DNA from: Kappaphycus alvarezii
Taxonomy: Eukaryota > Rhodophyta > Florideophyceae > Gigartinales > Solieriaceae
NCBI GenBank assembly: GCA_002205965.3
Contig: NADL03000061.1
Coordinates: 372,001 to 436,000 of the forward strand
Length of the DNA: 64,000 nt
Reading direction: 5' to 3'
In this document: positions 52,166-62,944 of the stretch, one piece after another
Layout: each line of letters starts with the position of its first letter
Numbering within the stretch: position 1 is the stretch's first letter
Notes under the pieces: model-generated
The model's database searches: none
The model's input: the letters and a program-made list of their open reading frames with translations, nothing else
What the model was told of the DNA's origin: nothing
Program-made: the position numbers and the translations under genes

Positions 52166-52728
52166 AGGGGGGGAAATTTGGGGTGTTTTTAATGCATGAA
52201 AAATATGGTCAGCTGTTCCCTAAGGGATGTCGTGATGGTAAAGGCTTACAATATAAAGGGTTGGCGGGAAGTTGTCAAAACGCTAGAAAACTGACGGGAG
52301 GCCGGCCAACAGACACGCTGCATTGGACATTACTGCTGCTGCGGCATGACGCTGTGTTAATATTTCTTTGACCTTGCGTAGGTCTCCCTTGCCCTCGTAG
52401 CGACGTTGCGTGGGACGTCGGTTAGCAACGCGTGGGCGTCCGGGTGCCATCCCCCGAGGGTAGAGATAGGGACGGGCACTAGCCTACTTCCGGCGGAAGA
52501 CGCGATAAAGGACTCGTATCTTCTGTGTTTCGCCGTTCTTGCCGCGTTAAGCGAGGTGAGTGGGTTGAATGTCCTCACTCTCCTGTTCGAGGGCGCTAGT
52601 GGGTTGACAAAGGTGACGTCGAAGAAGTCTGTTCTGCCGGTTCGTCCCATTGCGCGAATATCAGGTCTTGTGCGGTGGACCCCTTCTCGCGGCTCGATGA
52701 CTGGATGTCGCGGGGCTTTCATAAAGGC
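52166..52728 (-). mobile_element. 5'-truncated family A insertion (nuclease plus tail)
   Basis: The minus strand from 52,728 reads AFMKAPRHPVIEPREGVHR, RTRPDIRAMGRTGRTDFFD, NPLAPSNRRVRTFNPLTSLN and STLGGWHPDAHALLTDV. A shifted end and the 3' UTR finish in AACACCCCAAATTTCCCCCC at 52,166. It splits the plus-strand copy between VDELL and PTSSSQ. Possible short duplication TAAAGG on both sides. The nuclease core is one of the best preserved here. Confidence 0.65.
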
Positions 52729-52904
52729 CCTACATCTTCCTCCCAGGAGGAATTCTCCCAATAACTCACAGAACTCGTGAAAGTATTGGCGTCTGGGAAA
52801 GCTCCCATAACGCTCGCACCCTGGGTTGCTTTAGCCCCACTCACGTCACTAACGAAGAAGGACATGACCCCGCGCCCCATTGCTATGGGGTAAACTTTAA
52901 TAAG

Positions 52905-52966
52905 TCAAATTTACTGGGTACCAACCCACATATCTACCACAGTAAATTAACCCCCCATTTCAAAAG
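52905..52966 (+). mobile_element. Tail-only insertion of the A2 subfamily
   Basis: TTTACTGGGTACCAACCCAC then CACAGTAAATTAACCCCCC, as at 16,488-16,541. It interrupts the RPIAMG-type RT segment of the host copy. No clear target duplication was found. Confidence 0.65.
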
Positions 52967-55116
52967 AAGACTGGTGAGCTGCCTCGTAATTCGAGTCGAT
53001 GACAACGCACTACGCTGCTTTCAGCCGCTGCATGTCGGTATTGCCACAAAATCAGGAACTGACACTGTGGTTCACGGAGTACGGCGCATTCTCAACAATT
53101 CGGCACCAGTCCTGACTATGCTCTTCTATCGGTGGACCTAAGGAACGACTTCAACCTCTGCAGCCGTGCAGGCTTTTCCAAGGCCGTCAAGAATCTTTTT
53201 CCGCAGTTGCTACCCTGGGTTTTGTACTGCTACAACAACGATCCAGCGTTCGTATGGACTGGATTCGAGACGATACGAAGTGTCTTGGGAACTCAGCAAG
53301 GAGACCCACTCAGCGGCTTGCTTTTCGCCCTGGTCCTCCAACCTCTCGCTATAAAAATTCGTGAGTTGTTATCTTCATTCCCCGAAGAGGACACAGAGTT
53401 GGAAACCTTGCTTTTTAAACTTTGATACCATGATGGTGGTTGTATTATAGCCAAACACACGGCATTACTCGAGTTCATCAAGGTTTTGTCCTCCCTGGAA
53501 GGCAAACTTCTTGGGCTTCATCTCGCCAGCCAGAAATGCAAGATTTGGTGACCCACAGCCCCCGTCTTTTCAGTCCAAGCAGCCTATCCCGCTGACATGT
53601 TGCAGGAATACTGCGAAAGGGTTGTCATCTTGAACGCTCCGGTGGGTTATAATGCGTTCATGGAAAAGAACATCCTGGACAATTTCCACAACCTCGAACT
53701 TCTTATCATTGCCATCACCAAGCTGGAAGACTCGCAAGTTTCATTCCAACTACTTCGATGCTGTTTGGGGGGTCTACGAGTTGGAATCTTCTTCGAGTCG
53801 TTCCGCCTTCCTGTTCAAGGAAAGGGGCCGAGAATTTTGACGGCCTATTCGAGAACTGTGTCCGACAATTGGCAGGTGGATTGCTTGATGGTACCATATT
53901 TAAGGAACTGCAACTGCCCATCAAGCCGATCGAGGACAAAAAGGCGACTTTTGGAATTGGCTTGACATCAGAGAACGACTTTTGCGTTGCTTCATTCCTC
54001 GCGTCCAAGACCGATTCGAGCCAGTTGTGCGCAAAATTCTTACCGGCTTCCACCAAACAACTGACTCAATGCAATGAAGCCCTCCAAGCTTTTGACATAT
54101 GGAATGCCTCCTGTCGATCTTCGGATAGACTTCCGTTTAGCAACTTCTGCTCAAACAACCCACCACCACAGAAGAAGCTTACGGATGCAGTCCACGCAGC
54201 TGCGCAGGAATAGTTACCGCCTGGCAATACCAGTACCCGTGCTTTCCGCGTCCTCATGTCACTACCTGGAACTCAGGGATGGGTCCACTGTTCGCTTTGT
54301 GCGGGGTTGAGGACACACATCAGGAGAAAGGATTTCTCGGTGTGGCTGCATTACTTCTGCTAAACTCTGTTTTCGCCCCTGACACTCCTTGCCCGAAGCC
54401 TGGGTGCCCCGAGGCACTTGACACTCGTGGTGACCATTTGCCGCATTGTCGTTATGAATGCTAGCGCAACAATCGCTACAAAAATCGGGTTGCTTTGCTA
54501 GGCAATGATCTTTGACGGGCAGCTCTGCGCCCTTTTATCGAACCGCTTGTGCATCATCAACACCGAGCAAGACCAGACTTCAGAGCCATGGGTGCCGCAG
54601 GTGCAATTGACTATTTCGACATAACATTTGTCAATCCGCTGGCTCCCTCTCATTCCAGAGTCCCAACTTTCAACACGATGGCCAGTCTCAATGCGGCGAG
54701 CGCGAAAAAGCGGCGGAAGTACCAGAGCTTTCTCGCGGAATTACTGGAGAGGAGCAGGCTAGTTCCTGTTCCAATCTCTACTTTTGGCTGATGGCATCCA
54801 GAGGCGTTTCCAGTGGTCACTGAGCTTGCAAGAAACCGTCTCCAGCCGCGCATTGGAACGGTTTTCGAGGGACGGGGCATTCTCCTACAGCGAAACTCGG
54901 CGTTGACAGTAAATTCTAACGCTGCTAGTCTACTGGCTTGCATCCCATCGACTTTCTGGCAGACTGTTACTGGTGCTAGCATTCGACAGCAATGATTTAT
55001 TCATTGCTTCGACCATCGGTACATGTATCTGATATGACATTCGGTCTTACAACTCCAACTGATTTCTAGCCAATCAATACATCTCAATAAAGAGACCACC
55101 CTTTTCCCTAATTGGG

Positions 55117-56284
55117 AAAGTCCTTGACTACAGACAGGAGAGTAACCAATTCGAGTGGGCGTCCAAAGCGTCTTTGTGCGTTGCGAAGCTCCTGAGAGGA
55201 GTGGGTAGAACAACTCTGCACAACCTGCTGGTGGCCGAGCTGAAGGTGAGTAAGGCACTTGCAGCGATGTTCTTGGCGGAAGTCAATCCGATCCCAAGGG
55301 ATTGCCGCTTCGCATCCAGTGATTTCACTGCAAGCTGGAGCTCAGCAGAATACTTCCGAATCCAGGACCACCCCTGCCAGTGTGCGGACGCAGCGCTCCA
55401 TCACGTCGTCGAACATGGCGGCGCCCTCGGCTGTGGACGATATCGGGACTACGCGCTGTAGGTAGCCGAGCTTGCAAGTCAAAAGCAATTTTCGGAACAG
55501 CTTGAATGCTATTTGCGTATCCTCGTGGTCGGTGATGGACTCAAGGAACGGTTCGAGGGACTGAACGTGCGTAGTGAAAGTTCTGTTGGTGAAGGTCTCT
55601 GAGCCGACTGGAGCGCTGCGGACGGGTCTGTCCTCACTATATTTTCGTTGTAGGATCTTCAGGTAGAGGCACTGCACGGATTCTGGTGGGGCCGTCAGCC
55701 ACCAGACTTTGCATTCTGGCAAGGAGAAATGCAAACCCCTGGTCGTGGCGCAAAGACACGAGAAGATTTCAAATGTGCGGCGGAGTTGATCATGGCGCGC
55801 AATGATTTACCTGCGTCATGGTACCACAGTTAGAGCATCATGCGGCCCATTTGCTTGTCTTCCTCGTCTTGGGAACTTGGAAGTTCTTGGATCTTGAGTA
55901 ACGGGGTGCAGAACCAAGTTGAAGAGTAGGTCGACGAGGTTGCCCTTCTGATGCATCCCTTGCATGCTTCTGATAGTGTGGCGACCGGTCCACAGCTTTG
56001 CTGGCTCGAAAGCATAGCAGTACGAGACCCACGGTAGTAATTCTGGGAGGAGGGTCCAAAAGGCTTCCAGGAAAGCAGCAAGACTGCACAAATTAAACTC
56101 ATTTTTCAAGTCTATAGTCAGCATGCCGTATACGTAATCCGTTTTAAACTTTTGAAAAACACGTCGGACGTGGTTGACAGCTTTTTGGTTCCAGCTCGAT
56201 TGGCTATCCCCACTTGGAGGGGCTGCAGGTACTTCTGGGTAGCTGGGGAATGATGGGGTAGTTTATTTCGTCGTCTAACTCTTC
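55117..56284 (-). pseudogene. Family A RT middle and thumb region
   Basis: QKYLQPLQVGIANRAGT, motif A MLTIDLKNEFNLC (Ala to Glu), LPWVSYCYAFEPAKLW, a damaged motif B (MHQKGNLVDLLFNLVLHP), CKVWWLTAPPESVQCLY, FKLFRKLLLTCKLGYLQR, DSEVFC and LDAKRQSLGIGLTSAKNIA. The motif C region (55,810-55,850) is too damaged to read. Truncated at about 55,117. Confidence 0.6.
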
Positions 56285-57662
56285 TAGCGAGGTCCATGAC
56301 AAAGTGCAAGATTTGGTGGCCTACCGCACCACCACCGTCCGTCCAAGAGCTCTACCCAGCCGGCCGAAAACAATTTTGTAACGAAGGAACTCACATTCTC
56401 AGCGCCCCCATAGGTTCGCCGCCATTCATGCAACGGGACTTCGACGAACACGTCGGGTCCTTCAAGCCATTCCTGGCAACAATTGCCGATCGCGACGACA
56501 CACAAGTGGCCCTTCTACTGCCCCGAAATTGCGTTGGCGTCTGCAATGTCGGCTACTTTTACGCGTCGTTCCCCCTTCTAGTATAGCGGAAGGCGCCAAG
56601 TGCTTCGACGAGATGATCGAGAAACGCGTCCGAACTCTGGCAGAAGACACCCTCGACCGTGAAGTATTTCGAGAACTCCAGCTCCCAGTGAAACCGCTAA
56701 GCCCCAAAAACCATCGCTGGGGATAGGCCCCACGTCGGCGCGCGACATTTCCGCCGCCGATTTTGTCGTTTCTTGTGCCGCTGCTGATACCCTCAACCAC
56801 TCCATCTTACTGGCTCCGGTACGACCGCTGAGCACTTACAAAGATGCAGCCGAAGCCTGTAGGGTGTGGTCTGCCTCATTTCCGCCGTCGAAGATAGTTC
56901 CCTTCAGCGCCTTTTGCTCCAAAAACTCACCCCCGCAAAGAAGCTGACGGACGTAGTTCACGAAGCGGCTCAAGACCTCATACCCCAGGGGCAACTGCCC
57001 GGAAACCCTGGACATCTCGACCACCTCATGCACTGCTTGCATGGCCGGGAGCGAATCAAGCGTCATCAAAGTAGGGTTACGGTCCTTACGTCGGACTTTG
57101 CAAAGGCCGCGCGACACCAGGTCATTGAGGCCCGTCTCAATGGCCAACACCGCGCAAGCCCAGACATCAAGGCTATAGGGAGCACCGCAGGGACAGGATT
57201 TTTCGACGTTATATTCGCCAATCCACTTGCTCCCTCCAACACACGGGCCCGTTGCTTCAACCCTTTTGACATCTCAAAACGCCGCTAAAGCGTCAAAGTT
57301 CAGGGAGTATCAAGAATTCATCACCACACATGCCGGGTCCCGACTGATCCCGTTCCGATATCCACTCTCGGCGGGTGGCATCTGGACGCATTCGCGGTGC
57401 TCACAGAAGTGGCTAGGCACGTCGCCATACGAGCATTGGAGACCTTCGGGCAGGTGCGATTTTTCCTTATGCGAGGACGCGCTGCCGCGACGGTTTCACC
57501 CAACACAGCATTCCTTGCGGCTGGCCTCTAGCCAGCCCTGTGAGGTAGTACCTCATGACTCGGTCTCATTTCCGGACTCTCCATTACATAGACCTATCTC
57601 CCTAGTCTTCGAAAAATAGCGGTCCTGCATCCTTAATCAGTAAAGCACCCCAATTTTGCCCC
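56285..57662 (+). pseudogene. A3 subfamily copy, 5'-truncated inside the RT
   Basis: Starts at CKIWWPTAPPPSVQELY (the tract just after motif C, here intact). Then come SAPIGSPPFMQRDFDEHVGS, VALLLPRNCVGVCNVGYF, VFRELQLPVKP, a degraded IGPTSARD region, GFFDVIFANPLAPSNTRARC, a STLGGWHLDAFAV region in shifted frames and a 3' UTR ending CAGTAAAGCACCCCAATTTTG. The knuckle is partly deleted: the segment between CPGL and the DHLMHCLHG histidines is shortened. It is closely related to the copy at 3.6-6.2 kb. Confidence 0.65.
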
Positions 57663-57861
57663 CTTCGCGGGGGGAATCTAAAGGGGTAGCCCGCTTCATG
57701 AGGCAGCTGCCTACCAATCTACGTGGCCTCTCACCTACAGCGATTGGTCGGGGTGTGTTGTTCTTTTTAGCCAACTGCGTAAGGGGCGCGCCGGCTATCC
57801 ACGGAGCCAGATATGCCGGAGCTCTACCTGCGGCAAGGATGTTCACCACCCTTGTGACGGG

Positions 57862-57908
57862 AACGGTTTGGTTGTTATACTTTTGGAAGATATATCCGAC
57901 CTATCTAT
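57862..57908 (-). mobile_element. Tail-only insertion of family A, about 45 bp
   Basis: Plus strand ACGGTTTGGTTGTTATACTT then TTGGAAGATATATCCGACCT. The flanks CTTGTGA and CTCGTGA may be the duplication with one mismatch. Confidence 0.55.
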
Positions 57909-58348
57909 CCTCGTGAGTGTAGATGAGGAGGGGGCTTGTAAAATTTCAACTAGATGAGATGGTCTAAGGCCAGAAACTACGGCGGAGGATCAAGGTTTAA
58001 AACCCTTGACAGCTGTAAGGACGTCCCCTTCAGAGAAGTTGCGCAACGGCATGTTGTTTCTCCCCGAGAAAAATCCCTCGTCAGGTTGGGGGCGGTGTCT
58101 GGGAATGTTTGTCGAGCAGGGCCCGGATGACACCAGGGGTTGGTGGTAGGACACCAGGCGAATCTAGAACTTGGGCAGCCTTACCAAATGCCCTATTGTT
58201 GAGGCTGTCAGTGAACTAGTGGATCGTTGGATAGCTGCTTTCCATAGTTTTTGGAACTGTCCCTGGATTCGTAGTGCTATCCGCTCTCTCATTTTGTCCG
58301 CAAGAGACTGTTGTCGGTTCCTGGGGGGTCAGAGTCGGAGTGGGACAG

Positions 58349-58394
58349 GTGGTAAGGGTTTGGGTGTTTTACTCTTGGAAGATATATCTGATCT
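58349..58394 (-). mobile_element. Tail-only insertion of family A, 46 bp
   Basis: Plus strand GTGGTAAGGGTTTGGGTG ... GAAGATATATCTGATCT. It is flanked by AGTGGGACAG at 58339-58348 and 58395-58404. Confidence 0.85.
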
Positions 58395-59269
58395 AGTGGG
58401 ACAGTGTCGCGAGCATGAAAGCGGGGAACAGGAACAGTTTGGCGAAAACGTGCGAAGCGCCCGGGCCTCTGGCTTGGAACGCTTGTACGGCCTTACTCAA
58501 AGCCTTTTCATATTTTCCGGCCAAGCAGCAGCGGAGCATAGTGGGTATATGCGCCATGACTGGGGTGCAATTGGTGGAACTTTGTGCTACCGAGGGTACC
58601 CCCTGCACGGATAGTTCCGAGGAGTTGGGGGTGCATGGCTGAATTCCGGGGCCATGCGGGGATTTGGGGGTTGGCGCCGGTGGGGCGGGGACGTCTAGGA
58701 ATTAGGCAGCTGTGGCTGTATGCTCCCCTGAAGAGCCATCAGGGGAAGATCCGGGCGCGACGCACGAGGCGTGGTGTGCTGTTGTTGGATTTCCTGCTGT
58801 AATTGGGTCTTGTGGATAAGTTTGTAGAGTTTTGGCGCTGTACGCGCTGAGCATTTGGAGCACTGGGAGTAGAAAGATACGTGTAGAGCGCGGTATCGCT
58901 CGGACCCGAAACCTTGGAGCGGGCATATTGGTTGTTGCAGCCGCAGTACCAGTAGCCGATTTTCGCTAGTTCCCGATTCACAGTCGTGGGGCTTGGGCGT
59001 CCCGAGATTTGAGTCCTTGGTGTGTGCGGCGCGCACTTTAGCCAAAAACTGTGCCACTGTTTGGATCCTTCGTTTTTGCTAGGGGCAGAGGGGACAGGGT
59101 CCGGGGAGGGGTAGAGGAGGCCTTTCCGACGCCGGGCCTGTCATATGGCGGGAAGCGAACCATTTCGGAGCCGTCCGCTTGGATTGGGTTGTGCTTTAAT
59201 AGGGTAGCAGAAACTACATTTTCGCAATAACGATCCGCGATCACAGAGCCAATACTGTACGTACAACCC

Positions 59270-59720
59270 CATTTGATGTCCTATAACAGTGCACCCAACT
59301 AAGCGGTCCTGTCATATTACATATTACAGTAAGGTATGCCAACCCTGGGGACCGGGGTCCTGTACGCGAGCACGCCCCTCAGATCTTCTCCTTTCAACAC
59401 TGTAATTGTCATTACAGACTTCCTCTCAGAAAGTGACCGTTTGGGAAATCCAGCTCCTCGGCGGAGCGCGCAGGATCCTAGGGGATTCCCGATCAGTGAT
59501 GAAGAGGCTGCTTAAGTGACGTTTGTGTTTCCCAAGGCTTATTACAGTGCTGTCCACCAATCCTCGGGACACTGATCCTGTACGCCGGTATGCACCGCAT
59601 ACCTCCCTTTTCGTACTGTTATTGCGTCCAGGCTTGACTCCGGGTGACCCTGTGGCGTCAGCAAAAACACGTCCCGTTTAAAAACTTGAGTTTCCCCGCG
59701 GAGCTCCATCGTTGCGAATT
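59270..59720 (-). repeat. Two tandem copies of the family A 5' UTR
   Basis: 59,280-59,470 and 59,530-59,715 each resemble 36,260-36,480 (CAGTGCACCC, CCTGTACGC, GCACCxCAxACCT blocks). The inner copy precedes the coding region of the 59.2 kb element. The outer one starts with TTATTACAGTGCTGTCC. Confidence 0.5.
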
Positions 59721-60109
59721 TTGAATCGAGGATGAAGGAAGAGCAGGATGGGTCTTGCTTTCCTCGCCGGCTGCCGAGAAGGAAGCTAGCAGCTTGTCAC
59801 AGGCGTGGTGTGGAACTTGGTGGGAATCTGGCGAGCCGGGGATGGGAACGGTAGCCTGGGTAGGCCCGCTAATCAGTAAAGTAAAGCACCCAAAATTCCG
59901 CCCTCTTCCAAACAGTAAAACACCGCAAGTGTTTTACTTTGCAAACAGATTTATTTATTTGAGAGATTGGAAGATGCGGTCGACGGCAGTTCGGTGGCCG
60001 GTGAAGAACTCGAAAGAACATGTCCAAAACAATTGGGCATCCCTTCACAGACTGGGGGTATTGAAAAGGGCCAGGAAAGTGACAAAGGGGTATGGGAAGG
60101 GGGGAAACC
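59721..60109. other. No recognised gene; tail-like scraps
   Basis: An open frame (59,755-60,186, +) has no domain. Two tail-like segments, ATCAGTAAAGTAAAGCACCC and AACAGTAAAACACCGC, occur near 59,872-59,930. Confidence 0.4.
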
Positions 60110-60352
60110 GTAAAACCCTGTCTTCGAAAGGTTCAACTGAATCCAGTGGTCGCTTTGGGCACGGTTCAGCAGCGGGTCATGTCTAATGCGGCCTGCTTGA
60201 TGGCTGGCCTAAGGGTAGCTTTTAGGGAGGGCAGTTCCTTCCCCATTAATCCGTGTGCATATCCTTTTGAGTCGATTGTGGTTGTCTGGAGAACTATGGG
60301 ATGGATCGGATATATCTTCCAAGAGTAAAACACCCAAACCTTTCCCTCTAGT
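60110..60352 (+). pseudogene. Family A terminal codons plus 3' UTR
   Basis: VMSNAACLMAGLRVAF followed by a stop, then the UTR blocks CCTTTTGAGTCGATTGTGG and GTAAAACACCCAAACCTTTC, ending near 60,352. It is 5'-truncated to the last few dozen codons. Confidence 0.65.
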
Positions 60353-60661
60353 ATCTGTCCGCGATAGCACTGTCCTCATATGAGGACAAACCTCTTTATC
60401 TTACAAGAATGCACAGCAACTACAAACTTTTTTGGCGCCGGTAAATATTTACTAAAAATATACTTTAATCCAAACCTTTGACATATAATACTCTTGAACC
60501 AATTTAGTAGCGCTTCCTGGTTAACCATGTTGACTATTTGTACAAAATTTATGATGCACTCTGGAACGCTAGATCGAATATACTGTATCTTTCGACATTA
60601 GCAACACTCAAAACTTTCCCATCTGGAACACGGGGTAACCTATTTTTCAGTCATTAAAACA
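60353..60661. other. No gene; contains an 18 bp palindrome
   Basis: TGTCCTCATATGAGGACA at about 60,371-60,388. AT-rich and otherwise featureless. Confidence 0.35.
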
Positions 60662-60860
60662 CTCTAATTTACCCCCTCTACCAGCAAGTAGAGGGAAGAC
60701 CAGCAAGCAAAAGAGGCGCAAACGGGGATACTACTAATGAGGAGTGCCGCTGTGTGGAAGAATAGTTTACACATTCGAGACCGTTCCCATCGCACGACTA
60801 GCGACGGTTCTGACAAGCTCCTTGACAACGGCGACCGCCGCCGGGCCATTTAGAACCTAG
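60662..60860 (-). pseudogene. Family A (A2) terminal fragment
   Basis: The minus strand reads VVKELVRTVASRAMGTVSNV, then in another frame LAGLPSTCW and a stop, matching VVKELARNVATRAMERFSKV ... LLAGLPSTFW at 16,250-16,401. Confidence 0.55.
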
Positions 60861-60910
60861 CAGCAAAGAAGATTTAGTCATTACAATTTTCTAGAATTCG
60901 TAAATTCTAG

Positions 60911-61135
60911 CTAATGAGACAGGCGGCGGAAAAAACCCTCGGCGTCGTCGCCCAAGGCGCCATAGATATCAATCCCGACGGGGAGAGGAGGATATCGTTT
61001 TGGTTGCAGTAATGACGATGTTTCTCGCGCTGTGCGAGTGTTGCGGCAGCGCCTGCGGTAACCGTACCTGGCGAGCTGTGGCGGCGTGCGGAGGGGTGGG
61101 CAACAGTAACGTCGACGGCGATATCGGTAAGTCAT
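60911..61135 (-). pseudogene. RLE-type retrotransposon C-terminal scrap
   Basis: PLPVGIDIYGALGDDAEGFF and RRLSH fit the F-x-P-L-x-x-D-x-Y-G-A-L-G segment that follows the nuclease in families B, C and D. Too short to assign to a family. Confidence 0.4.
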
Positions 61136-61391
61136 GAAGCATACATTGAATGGTTCGAGATAGAACCCGTTCTTAATCTAAGCAGTACATAACTATACGC
61201 GCAAAACGCGGATATCATCATCTGTTTTTTCAACCAGATGACGAAAGTGAGCTTGCGCATTTGTTTTCCCAAAAAAATCGATACTAAATTGATCACTGCC
61301 CGGACAGATTTTCCTCTCCTATTAAGGTGTCAATTGTACTTTCATACACGAAATTGAACTCATGCTAGTCACTGAAGAGAAGGAGAAACAT

Positions 61392-62340
61392 TTATTGGAA
61401 GACTAGCATAATACTGTAACAGCCCCTGACGGCAAAACTTCCTCCGATCGATTTCAATCGCAGTTCTCTCCTGAACCAAAGAGCTAAACAGAAGAAAGAG
61501 CCGTTGGCGTTAGGAGACAGTCCTGGTCCCTTTCGAGATGCCATGTCTTCGTAAATACGGTGCAGTCCAACTTCGGTACTAGTACCAACAGAGACGTACA
61601 TAGCAAAAGACATTGGGTAAAAATACCTGTCTAGGTCATCACAAAGGTCTTGATAGCGTCTCTTCATGGCTTCTTCGGCTCGGAAGTACAAAAGGAAATG
61701 ATAGGGTATGACAAGCGGCTATAAGGCACAGAGTGGGAGTTGATCACAGTAACATCGTGCCGTTGTGGTCGCTGGACGAATTTGGGGTCATAAATGAAGA
61801 TGTCAAGATGGTGACGGCTGGAGGCTGAGAGATGTGCATCCTGCAGGTGTTTCCATTCGCAGGTAAGGAGTAACGCGATGCAGAGGCTTGCGAACTTTGA
61901 GAAGATTCGGCCATTGGCCATATTGTGGTGACGGAGCCATCTGTGTGTGGTCAAACAGCAGCATAGTGCCCAGACATTTCGAACGTCAGAGCTTGGTGGC
62001 GTTCGGAATTAACGAAGAGTGGACAGCGCTCAAATCTGAGAAAGGCGGGGAGTCCATTCGGAAGGGAATGAGAGTGCGCCATACTTCCCAAGCGACAGCA
62101 TATCGGAGGAAACCTTGGGTACAATGGAAATCGGCCGTGTGGCACTTGGGGTAGAGATGCAGTCCAAGCGCTTGTGGAACCTTTAAAGCGGGGTATGTGG
62201 GGTTGCCGATGGGAGCAGAGAGCGGCCTGTCTATTCCATGAGAAGGTCCATAGCCACGTGCTAACAATTTCTTGGAAAGATGATTTGGAAGCGATATGCA
62301 AAGCCCAATGATGTTTCGCTTGGAGTTGAGGCGGAAGGCC
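61392..62340 (-). pseudogene. Family C nuclease and C-terminus
   Basis: From right to left: a degraded knuckle region, RHHLDIFIYDPKFVQRPQRH followed by DVTVINSHSVPYSR (nuclease core D...DVTV, with RPD degraded to HLD), RRYQDLCDDLDRYFYPMSFA, and an end near 61,392. It shares the terminal segment with 1,925-2,190 and the domain order with family A. Multiple frames; nonfunctional. Confidence 0.55.
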
Positions 62341-62444
62341 CTGAAGGTTGGTGTGCTGGAATGAAGGTTCGATTATCGGAAGGAAGGGGAAGTGTGTACC
62401 AGATAAAAGGCCTTAGATCTAGGAGAGACTAGAAAGCAAGGAAG

Positions 62445-62545
62445 GGGGAAGGTTTGGGTGATTTATTTTTGCAAGATATATCCGATTTATCCCATAGTTT
62501 TCCAGACAACCACAATAGACTCAGAAAGGAGTGCAGACACATTAA
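62445..62545 (-). mobile_element. Tail-only fragment of family A
   Basis: Plus strand GGAAGGTTTGGGTGATTTAT, GCAAGATATATCCGATTTAT, then TTTTCCAGACAACCACAAT. Possible imperfect duplication AAGCAAGGA/AAGCAAGAA in the flanks. Confidence 0.6.
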
Positions 62546-62649
62546 TGTGGGAGGAAGCAAGAAAGCGATGTAGCATGCATCTGCTAGAAGGGGAACACAT
62601 GGTTTTCATGTACTGGAACAGATTAGCTGACTGAAGCCCTTTCAAAATG

Positions 62650-62830
62650 CATAGCTAATAGCAGATCAGAGAGACTTTTTGTAATTTTTGAAAGCATGTG
62701 AGGAATACAGTATTAAGAAACATTGCGATGCGACTTCCGGTGATTAATATGAATCGCAGTCCGTTGTTGCACCAGCGAGTTGGGAATATACCCAAAAGTT
62801 CCTCCTCGCCTGCCTCGACTGGTCAATGTA
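62650..62830 (-). pseudogene. Family C 3'-terminal fragment
   Basis: Complement of the 31,498-31,645 segment: CCTCACATGCTTTCAAAAAT, CACCGGAAGTCGCATCGCAA and GTGCAACAACGGACTGCGAT. Last codons and 3' UTR only. Confidence 0.5.
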
Positions 62831-62944
62831 GTCACAGGGTCACGGAGGCGCCGACCCGTTTCTGTTTCCTCCTTTCGTTCTCTCCAAACTCCGTCTAGAT
62901 TTCCTACGCTAGAACTGTCGGATGACGAAGTACACTACCCCATC

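Larger units (their letters stand above)
51478..54990 (+). pseudogene. Family A (A2-like) copy, heavily mutated and interrupted
   Basis: Readable blocks in order: IFTTYIPVQSHISTRF, KVFLFPSVMLLNTS, REQKQANLHRAIRLAREGA and FHPGVAPGGSV. A minus-strand insertion (52,166-52,728) follows, then KVLASGKAPITLAPWVALAP, a tail insertion near 52,905-52,965, HVGIATKSGTDTVVHGVRR, VDLRNDFNLC (Ala to Asp in motif A) and GTQQGDPLSGLLFALVL. LFKL-stop-YHDGG follows (catalytic box YHDG, with Trp to TGA before it) and CKIW-stop-PTAP. The nuclease part (TFVNPLAPSHSR, SRLVPVPISTFG) ends near 54,962. Catalytic residues and frame are lost throughout. Confidence 0.7.
57663..59205 (-). pseudogene. Family A N-terminal half: fingers, linker, RT entry
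   Basis: CPLCP followed at once by a stop, then TVAQFLAKVRAAHTKDSNLG (C2H2 finger), IGYWYCGCNNQYARSKVSGP (second Cys cluster), NCTPVMAHIPTMLRC, HVFAKLFLFPAFML, VNILAAGRAPAYLAPWIAG and TPRPIAVGERPRRLVGSC. A 46 bp tail insertion lies at 58,349-58,394 and another near 57,862-57,905. Many frame changes. The finger pattern agrees with the copy at 36.2 kb, supporting the N-terminal annotation of the family. Confidence 0.65.
55117..59480 (-). mobile_element. Family A copy split by a plus-strand A3 insertion
   Basis: The right part (57,663-59,480) has a 5' UTR, a finger region and the linker up to VGSCLMKRATP. The left part (55,117-56,284) resumes with QKYLQPLQVGIANRAGT and ends near the thumb/linker. 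The 3' half (knuckle, nuclease and tail) is missing. The pieces rejoin if the A3 copy at 56,285-57,662 is removed; GGGGTAG occurs at both borders and may be the target duplication. Confidence 0.6.
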
